Shown here in pieces: positions 61,201 to 64,000 of a stretch of 64,000 bases of DNA; positions within the stretch are counted from its first letter, which is position 1; every line of letters starts with the position of its first letter. This DNA is from MGIIb-O5 sp036154155 (GTDB lineage: Archaea > Thermoplasmatota > Poseidoniia > Poseidoniales > Thalassarchaeaceae), in assembly GCA_036154155.1 (NCBI GenBank), contig JAYZLP010000012.1, forward strand, positions 1-64,000. The letters run 5' to 3'. The translations under genes and the position numbers were made by a program. The notes beneath the pieces are model-generated. The model was not told where the DNA came from. It saw only the letters and a program-made list of their open reading frames with translations, and ran no database searches.

Positions 61201-61225
61201 GGCCTCAATAGTCCCTCAGGAATGA
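52271..61225 (+). CDS. Giant surface protein: calcium repeats, transglutaminase-like domain, Ig modules, DUF4129-like tail
   Basis: 2984-aa membrane protein. After an N-terminal hydrophobic segment (about 20-42), residues 45-700 carry many thrombospondin-type-3-like calcium repeats (DTDGDGxxDGxE). A transglutaminase-like domain at about 930-1045 contains FEGDCDQFSTLF with Cys972, then FTTWVEVHL and GWIPFEA. Long tandem beta-sandwich modules with many N-x-S/T sites fill 1100-2830. A membrane helix lies at about 2833-2857, and a cytoplasmic C-terminal domain resembles the DUF4129 region found at the end of transglutaminase-like membrane proteins. In the core domain His and Asp appear changed to Thr1014 and Glu1038. 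ATG 52271 is preferred to TTG 52262. Confidence 0.9.
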   Translation: MDSFSQSTGSDKDGLRKVRSAIIFSALMLISSYSALEFAAWEALASTDQDGDGLSYGLEFYINTQPQDWDTDNDGLPDGWEWQYGLNPLSATGDNGSTGDPDGDSLSNLNELMFGIPANWDDPNTPNELDNGVWWNGTVPVSNWDEESAMQLIQGLGSDGADEDPWGNICFNTFDDDKDGMVDNFDGDGDGDANCTSDDDDGDGLIDEDPNGWDTDGDGMPDGWEVANGLDPTSRTNQDGASGDPDGDGLVNLKEFINPAWGTRNGTTTPPTQYFRPGPLAMTATESPCNPVLQLGPGGCLIFTAEVDGITSTDPQNNDTDGDGLNDSHEALVLLTDPTAPDTDGDGISDGVEVNGQYGDPPLASDPRDNNTDDDQFDDGEEDLNGNGIVDENETDPTRIEDSGDFDDDGIPNWEENMTCTLWNVADTDGGGISDGSELDPSHGTDPCTSLQTLNLTIVDFDSTNMILTLNDTSALDQTPEDWRQNGEPMGYYVSSTNGSLTGFRFTSINGDSLRGIDTDKPPDATSVTFVNFSWCWDQSLGFSNDPICDDDYFDTDGDGLADWEESTGSFGFLSDWNMSDTDGDGVNDLDEILNLTDPSNPCDNLLDSDGDGLNNYFENTTVCLIAFGELGGNGTTDTYFTLWNVTDTDNGGVTDFQEYLDGTNPQNNPNDDLNPVDTDGDGIPDTIENSTGTDWRDPDTDGGGVPDGQECTSEFWDINCLNADGNPWDPTDDIDPNMMFFEAMNTSMGVDPNITHYWRWHTYDFYTGISWGVNTSLVGNTQMFPGFSTTQGVADQQFWDGSEVLGWEISLESGALIFPGEEIIVPHNAVNYTGWTDANAGLNFSNFTRDAIVDGATIDTLFVTAPQVLITQAIRENTTEFSNSSYATDLPSSYLAKGNAASFVNSITMTVINESGAFSAWDRVSAIQDFIINGNSTTSFLRNHNGTEVGVLDDEDDLSYWILNNSFEGDCDQFSTLFAVMLRSAGIPARKVTGFSGGKWTGTSFEVYGKDFTTWVEVHLQTNSNLGNADLGWIPFEACPSLSTVEVVDESWGPIWFDRDLSSGNISLDGILRFTENQTSVANITIDMYLVKSNQTENVPGSAALEEHFVGTAITDENGSFNITGQPQEVINPGYGALVLRTYEDGYVGSQGITFPWRMNITDDVAMSITEPEPVDEPKIGIGVNTTVTGEISLSSEPYNDITQLDSLQVVLNYTTTADGPVSLISSVGAGGYYEFSVPIDESEQEGLIAATLNFLGWHEEDLNNATPPLYHLRPQSVGFNLNLTPAPNLTVILEGHGANNTILEIDQPIYLNGTVLSRSAIPEALNGTLTLQMRRSAANGPFTTLNSWYLNDSDWTGALGQFAVNWSFSASEVPIPAGLVEIRYQFEADGLFAKDESVVIDEHGVKSYVNFSYILNPAPVGSDSEVEVTLSDHTGNSVASFVGDYTLDFNGELVWNQSDPELPRVMVTWRPTIDVEAGDYPWQLNYSGSTWLLPNSVLDTVRVQGRADVSFTLGSDWTPRGQSSWISGFARDINLNSTILGNNSSIIVNMEVPSDQPPTPDGLEAPPVTYRLGEQWIDNTTGEYNITFQMPSGVGAGVYDLRLILDFEKNPPAGGAYYLVSGAVVLQAGVQTEYVVEAEPLQSIVIAGQTLVTNATVTDVESNDRLQNTTVDIYFDWGGPLQQVLNSTVTGSDGVARFTPTIPADAPPGYYDVRLHAPDDLTDSLTTPNAGRWIGNESTVNLTVQVASSIRIDNAPLPEVTAGQFFQLQGQVLDGVDQNRSVSGPMTLEVFFLNDPSETLVTGHVTAANGSFSIMVPTDPLGDGVTNGLKTVIVSVENGSTPFYLTGSGNETILVRGVTQFTERNPLLNTIVDRGTSITFGAKLVESSDGDRQLSDMSVSALFHETWLTPEQPTNGQGVVNFTFSVPHSHPLGLIPIVLMFNGSNGSDTLHPSSTVINTITVRSPTNITFDPITSNPAAGEFLDISGTLTSSNGSGIVDRSGNALNPTLNFAIDGDTNSFSVTGGTVDANGTWSARIFLDLSFPRGTHNITASYTPSVNYYGASSEDGIFDSRGFSMLSIISPTDLDPDERTVRGDNITLNMSLIDNSGQFVSGAQVDVSIDGTPAWSGLTNEDGIVTTVIPTDSNRAPGPMTITATFAGFNGTTGLLGDETWTRVVILAPTVLDVTSITGSAIAGESVTFTGTLLDEHGAPLIENGEEKGGVVHLSIDGIDVGPVYTSISNSSTGIWSITYDLPLDTDYGGHTFTVDFLGGFTWVDPMGQGDSLNPEYYLPSTITQEFNATQTSQVVLTTPPGEVDRNELLLIEGMLTDGAGRVLPGRDLDVYMNDQFLTSLSVSDNGTFSLFFPVPPDMPLGPRNVRIEFGGEEFVIASNSSTIFTVFGPVEVSVEQPVPVAVGDVLQLSGSVKDNLPNGWLGNHSLQIFIDGILIGTTTTDEDGAWSHSWVVSEFLDVGQHTLTVIAPDQGYHREGSVEANLTIAYHTGMTLQVENNVVTRGGAWNLSGRLFDADSDGNPGLEGRVLSFLLDGEEVSTITTSIDGTFSISHELGYLISRGSHDVSLAFAGEQLYLSNVINATVYARADIQIEILFLEDEVVRSDGNRPIRVLGRIIEIGGEGNTMEEMDLSLYWEDSLRPNTKITWDETTGQFLVESNAISTMPPGVASMSIVVDPDSSRFLNGGEIDFEVIIKVPVNFEFLPDSLFLEIGQSSMSGKVNVTATDRAEVIEGVSITARLVNETSTHFTVVGVTDQNGIFTYQFESFHENHPLWDRDFWGDLSVEFSSDSDIIDPIDAARLSQFAVVDVEYQPEQGASLVGPAMTALAILVIIGLAAAGVIVLRRRKQAAIDELAGVFSYTAELLAAGDEVREAIFNCYEGLCQILMSRGFLRRDFETVREFELAIRNALPISEQALLSLDRIFEEARYSSHVLGEPHRESAQMALSSVLQEIDQLEEVPSREASIVPQE

Positions 61226-61695
61226 TCTTCCAGGGACAATCCCAAGGTGTGTCCGTTCCATGATGCATCCGAAATGAATGACCCAGTAGGAAGTCTGAAA
61301 GTCCTCAAAACTCCTCCAAAACCACTGGGCGCGATAATTCGAGCTATAGTGCCAGACTCGCCCTCCATGACTTCGAGGACGACCCCCCTTCTATTCGCCG
61401 AAGGCATTGGAATCTCCATGTAGCTACCCTCTATTGAACCTCCTAGGTCAGCAACCATCTCGCCTATAGTTGTGACATCGCTGTTCGCCATCCTAGTCGA
61501 CTCAGGAATGTCTCCAACCTGCCCCTTGAATTCCTCGTGGGACTTCGAGACCTCAGACATGTGCGGCAGGTCAGAGAGAAACTGCGCATGTGCTTCCGAG
61601 GCGGTAACATCGAGGCCCAAACCGACTCCTTGGAATTCATTTTCCGTAACAGCACCGCCGTCTGAGTCGGCAATTACAACCCTCCTCCACGTCAT
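61216..61695 (-). CDS. Unknown protein downstream of XPD
   Basis: Unrecognised 159-aa soluble protein, acidic, starting MTWRRVVIADSDGG. The C-terminal half shows alternating strands (GVVLEVMEGESGTIARIIAP, then GGVLRTFRLPTG) that suggest a small beta domain. ATG 61695 lies 25 bases after the helicase stop and behind a G-rich stretch; the TTG/CTG codons upstream overlap the helicase gene. It is probably co-transcribed with XPD, hinting at a nucleic-acid role, but there is no domain evidence. Its 3' end overlaps the giant gene's end by ten bases. Confidence 0.68.
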   Translation of the reverse strand: MTWRRVVIADSDGGAVTENEFQGVGLGLDVTASEAHAQFLSDLPHMSEVSKSHEEFKGQVGDIPESTRMANSDVTTIGEMVADLGGSIEGSYMEIPMPSANRRGVVLEVMEGESGTIARIIAPSGFGGVLRTFRLPTGSFISDASWNGHTLGLSLEDHS

Positions 61696-61720
61696 GCTAT
61701 CGTTGCCCCCAATGGCCCGA

Positions 61721-63742
61721 CTAAGATGAACCCATTGATTTAGGTATCCGGAAGAATCGCTCAACATGTTTGCCTGTTCTAGAGGGGCTAGATGTCCTCA
61801 ATGAGTCCATTGACCCGGGCATACAATCCCTGCTCCTTCCTTCCAGGAGCCTCTTCTCGAGAAGTACCACTATAGCCCTATCTTCTGCCTTTCTTATGGG
61901 TCTCCCGAGTGCCTGTAGGACGCTGTTTACGGCCGGCTGCAGACTTGCATACTTCCATGCCCTTGATCTCCCGAACCTGCTAGTGTAGTATCCAAACAGT
62001 GCCTCCTGCTTGGCACTGGGCGGGGGTAATGGGAGGCCAATGCAGACCACGGCATCAAGGATGTTGTCAGAGTAATCTATCCCTTCTGACAGTTTGCCGC
62101 TCAATACTCCGAAAATCACAGAATTCTTCCCCATCGACCTAAGTTCGTGTAGCCTATTGACCATTCCATCAACTGAGCGCTTGGACATGCCCCTTTCCTC
62201 CTTCAGGCGATGCCTCCCGAAGACGTACCCAGTCTCTGACGCAATCCTTTCCATCATGGAATAGCTGGGGGCGAAAATTGCAACGTTACCTGGAGTTTTT
62301 TCCAGAACGGAAGTTATGTGTTGGCTAATGGTCCCGAAACTCGACTCTCTCTCCGAGAACTTGCTCGTTACATCGCTGGCAATTAGTACATGTCTATTTT
62401 CAGGGGGAAATCCCGAATTGTACTCCTTGCCCCTATATCCTTCCTCGTGTATCCCTAGGATTTCGCAATACATAATTGGGGGAAATAGTGTTCCCGACAT
62501 CAGAATTGAGCCAGCACACTCTTCGAAAATGGGGCCACCTACAACTCCTGGATCCAGTAAATGACTCGAAATCCGGGGCTCTTCCAATATGTTGTCGAAC
62601 ACTAATGCAAGGGCATCGCTATTTCTGTATTTGATGCAAACGTCCAGCATTTCCGCAAGTCTGATACAATCGTTCTGCTCTTCTTCTTCCAGTGAGTCGT
62701 CATCATCTATTTTCACCCTCATCAAGTTCCCAATCATTTCTCGGATAATCGAGATTTGATCGTTCGTCGAATCATCAAGCCCGACTATGGCGTTGCCTAT
62801 GGCACCTAGGAACTCATTTGTCTCGATCCGTAGGTCATCCCAGTCAGACTCCTCGTTTTCCACGGTCTTGCTGTCGAACCATTTTCTCAGCACAGTGTCA
62901 TCTCTGAGGGCCTTAATCTGCTTCTCCAGCTTAACAGCGTCTCCGAAACCATATGCTTCACCGGTATCTAGCTGCAAGGCAACTTTCTCCAGGTTTCCCT
63001 TGTATTCCTGGACATCACTCAGCGCCCTTCTGAATACCTGATCAGTAATCCTTCTTTCCAATCCATTCCTGATTCGATCTGGTAGGTTATGGGCTTCATC
63101 AACTATCAATATAGACTCATTTAGATTAATCCCCATGGCCGGAAGTGAGCTTTCTCTGACTTCCTCGATGAAAATATGATTATAGTCACAAACCAATACA
63201 TCTGTATCTCTGGCAGCTGCCCTAGCGGCAGCCCATGAGCACACCCTTTCTTGCTTGCCATACTTTATTCCCCACTCGACATGCCGAGGCTCTGACAGGA
63301 TAATGTCCTTCATCCTGTTTCTTTTTCTCTGCCTGCCCTCCTCCGTCGACTCCTTTTCACAGTTGCATTTACCGGTCGATTTGTCGATAACATCACACAT
63401 CCCCTCCCTTCCAATGATATCAACTAATTTGACTCTCGAAATTCCCGTTGGAAGCCTCGAGTTGATCATTTTGACGGTGTCAACAACGATCCTATGTTGC
63501 GATTGCCTACCTGTCATGAAAACAATCTTCGGCTTCAAACCCTCTTGGGACCTATCATTTGCAACATGCAATGCGGAAGCCAAGGACGCCGCAGTCTTGC
63601 CTATTCCTGTGGGCGCGGCAGCCAGCAGGGCTCCTCCTGATAGCAGGGAGTCTATTCCGTCCCTGATCATCTCGATTTGGGAGTCCCTCATCTTCTCATG
63701 AGCATGGTAAACTCCCAGATCCGGGGTATCGGAAGTGGTCAT
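61721..63742 (-). CDS. XPD/Rad3-family DNA helicase
   Basis: ATP-dependent 5'-3' DNA helicase of the XPD/DinG superfamily. Walker A is AAPTGIGKT (42-50), the DEAH box is in VDEAHNLP (about 215), and the C-terminal motor includes GVLSGKLSEGIDYSD, then CIGLPLPPPS and QALGRPIRKAEDRA with the arginine finger. Four cysteines in the right place (116, 126, 128, 168) can ligate the 4Fe-4S cluster that XPD helicases use to split duplex DNA. Length 673 aa is normal. Roles: nucleotide excision repair or replication-fork repair. Confidence 0.94.
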   Translation of the reverse strand: MTTSDTPDLGVYHAHEKMRDSQIEMIRDGIDSLLSGGALLAAAPTGIGKTAASLASALHVANDRSQEGLKPKIVFMTGRQSQHRIVVDTVKMINSRLPTGISRVKLVDIIGREGMCDVIDKSTGKCNCEKESTEEGRQRKRNRMKDIILSEPRHVEWGIKYGKQERVCSWAAARAAARDTDVLVCDYNHIFIEEVRESSLPAMGINLNESILIVDEAHNLPDRIRNGLERRITDQVFRRALSDVQEYKGNLEKVALQLDTGEAYGFGDAVKLEKQIKALRDDTVLRKWFDSKTVENEESDWDDLRIETNEFLGAIGNAIVGLDDSTNDQISIIREMIGNLMRVKIDDDDSLEEEEQNDCIRLAEMLDVCIKYRNSDALALVFDNILEEPRISSHLLDPGVVGGPIFEECAGSILMSGTLFPPIMYCEILGIHEEGYRGKEYNSGFPPENRHVLIASDVTSKFSERESSFGTISQHITSVLEKTPGNVAIFAPSYSMMERIASETGYVFGRHRLKEERGMSKRSVDGMVNRLHELRSMGKNSVIFGVLSGKLSEGIDYSDNILDAVVCIGLPLPPPSAKQEALFGYYTSRFGRSRAWKYASLQPAVNSVLQALGRPIRKAEDRAIVVLLEKRLLEGRSRDCMPGSMDSLRTSSPSRTGKHVERFFRIPKSMGSS

Positions 63743-63943
63743 GGAAAGGGCCCTGCCAGTAGAACGACCAAGAAGATTGGGTTCAGACTACGGAGAATGA
63801 TACTATCTAGGCCTCGGCGCTCATCGTTGAACTAGCCTTTCTTGCTCGGTCCAAGAGACCCTCGAAATTTGGTGCGAGAGGGCGCATAGAGCGCCCCCCC
63901 GCGTTGGTTCTGTGCATCCCGTCCTCACACATTTTCCCTCGCC
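63743..63943. other. Noncoding interval before the right edge
   Basis: About 200 bases with no convincing reading frame. It holds a hairpin (63880-63896) and otherwise no repeat, tRNA or recognisable RNA. The 40 bases upstream of the XPD gene show no good TATA box. Confidence 0.5.
63880..63896 (-). terminator. Hairpin downstream of the right-edge gene
   Basis: GGGCGC and GCGCCC arms with a 5-base loop. Read leftward it comes about 48 nt after the stop of the partial right-edge gene and is followed by a C-T-rich stretch, so it may be its terminator. Confidence 0.4.
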
Positions 63944-64000
63944 TCATATAGCGTTTGATTCGTCATCATACCTTGCACGGAGGGCATCCATTCGAGCAGC
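63944..64000 (-). CDS. Possible C-terminal end of a truncated gene
   Basis: Reading leftward from the window edge, one frame gives an ending AARMDALRARYDDESNAI followed by TGA at 63946-63944. The charged helical composition looks like real coding sequence, but only 18 residues are visible and a second frame is also open for a while, so the call is tentative. No family can be named. Confidence 0.35.
   Translation of the reverse strand, partial: AARMDALRARYDDESNAI

Noticed and set aside
63952..64000. Second open frame at the right edge ending at 63933
   Set aside because: It is equally short and has a less protein-like composition than the frame ending at 63944; neither can be identified, and only the better one is listed.

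Overview
The window is almost certainly a planktonic marine euryarchaeon of the Marine Group II type (Candidatus Poseidoniales); Marine Group III is the main alternative. Archaeal markers are a 16S rRNA with the archaeal 340-region and 3' end, aRF1 (NIKS, GGQ), aIF2-beta, Trm56, class I LysRS, archaeal UMP kinase, a GfcR-like PyrE paralogue and an XPD helicase. Mixed in are bacterial-looking metabolic genes: an AapJQMP amino-acid transporter, branched-chain 2-oxoacid dehydrogenase with LipA/LipB, and folate genes. This mosaic, the stand-alone 16S gene and giant calcium-repeat surface proteins fit MGII. The assignment is inference; a 16S search would settle it.

Layout. 1-1154: 3' two thirds of 16S rRNA, with no 23S gene in the following 62.8 kb. 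1325-7039: general L-amino-acid ABC transporter. 7051-10936: NAD kinase, a lipoprotein and an MsbA-type exporter. 10941-15793: thioesterase, small membrane proteins, an NfeD/flotillin pair, thiolase and a DUF2061 protein. 15776-19075: TraB protein and dihydropteroate synthase, divergent from a membrane protein and Trm56. 19137-23839: carAB. 23842-28429: a leftward group with RsuA-type pseudouridine synthase, DCC protein, DUF2071, LysRS, GfcR-like protein and dUTPase. 28531-34300: aIF2-beta, oxidoreductases, pterin dehydratase, a Nog1-like GTPase, a 39-residue zinc-ribbon protein and a UMP kinase group. 34398-37397: aRF1 and ArgRS. 37401-39203: a SAP/TM/M28 peptidase. 39230-47781: a leftward lipA-E1alpha-E1beta-E2-lpd-lipB-aminotransferase-ubiX run. 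47883-49050: pteridine reductase-like SDR and FolB. 49052-49140: tRNA-Leu(UAA). 49255-61225: two very large surface proteins. 61216-63742: an unknown protein and XPD.

How it fits together. The genes describe an aerobic, amino-acid-using heterotroph: Aap imports amino acids, the BCKDH complex with its own lipoate synthesis and attachment genes oxidises branched-chain oxoacids, and a thiolase handles acyl-CoAs. FolP, FolB, a FolM/PTR1-like SDR and a pterin dehydratase point to a bacterial-style pterin/folate route.

Two translation modes are visible. Many first genes of transcription units have a TATA-like box centred about 26-31 nt before the start codon, which implies leaderless mRNAs, whereas several internal genes carry GGAGG-type Shine-Dalgarno sites. 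I used this to choose starts, several of them downstream of the longest possible ORF.

The items most worth a second look are the 2984-residue surface protein, whose transglutaminase-like domain keeps its Cys but appears to have lost the His and Asp; the SAP-TM-peptidase fusion; the SDR with YxxxR in place of YxxxK; the lipoate/BCKDH operon; the 39-residue zinc-ribbon gene; and the 23-bp perfect palindrome over the aapQ start. I found no CRISPR array, insertion sequence or recognisable defence system.
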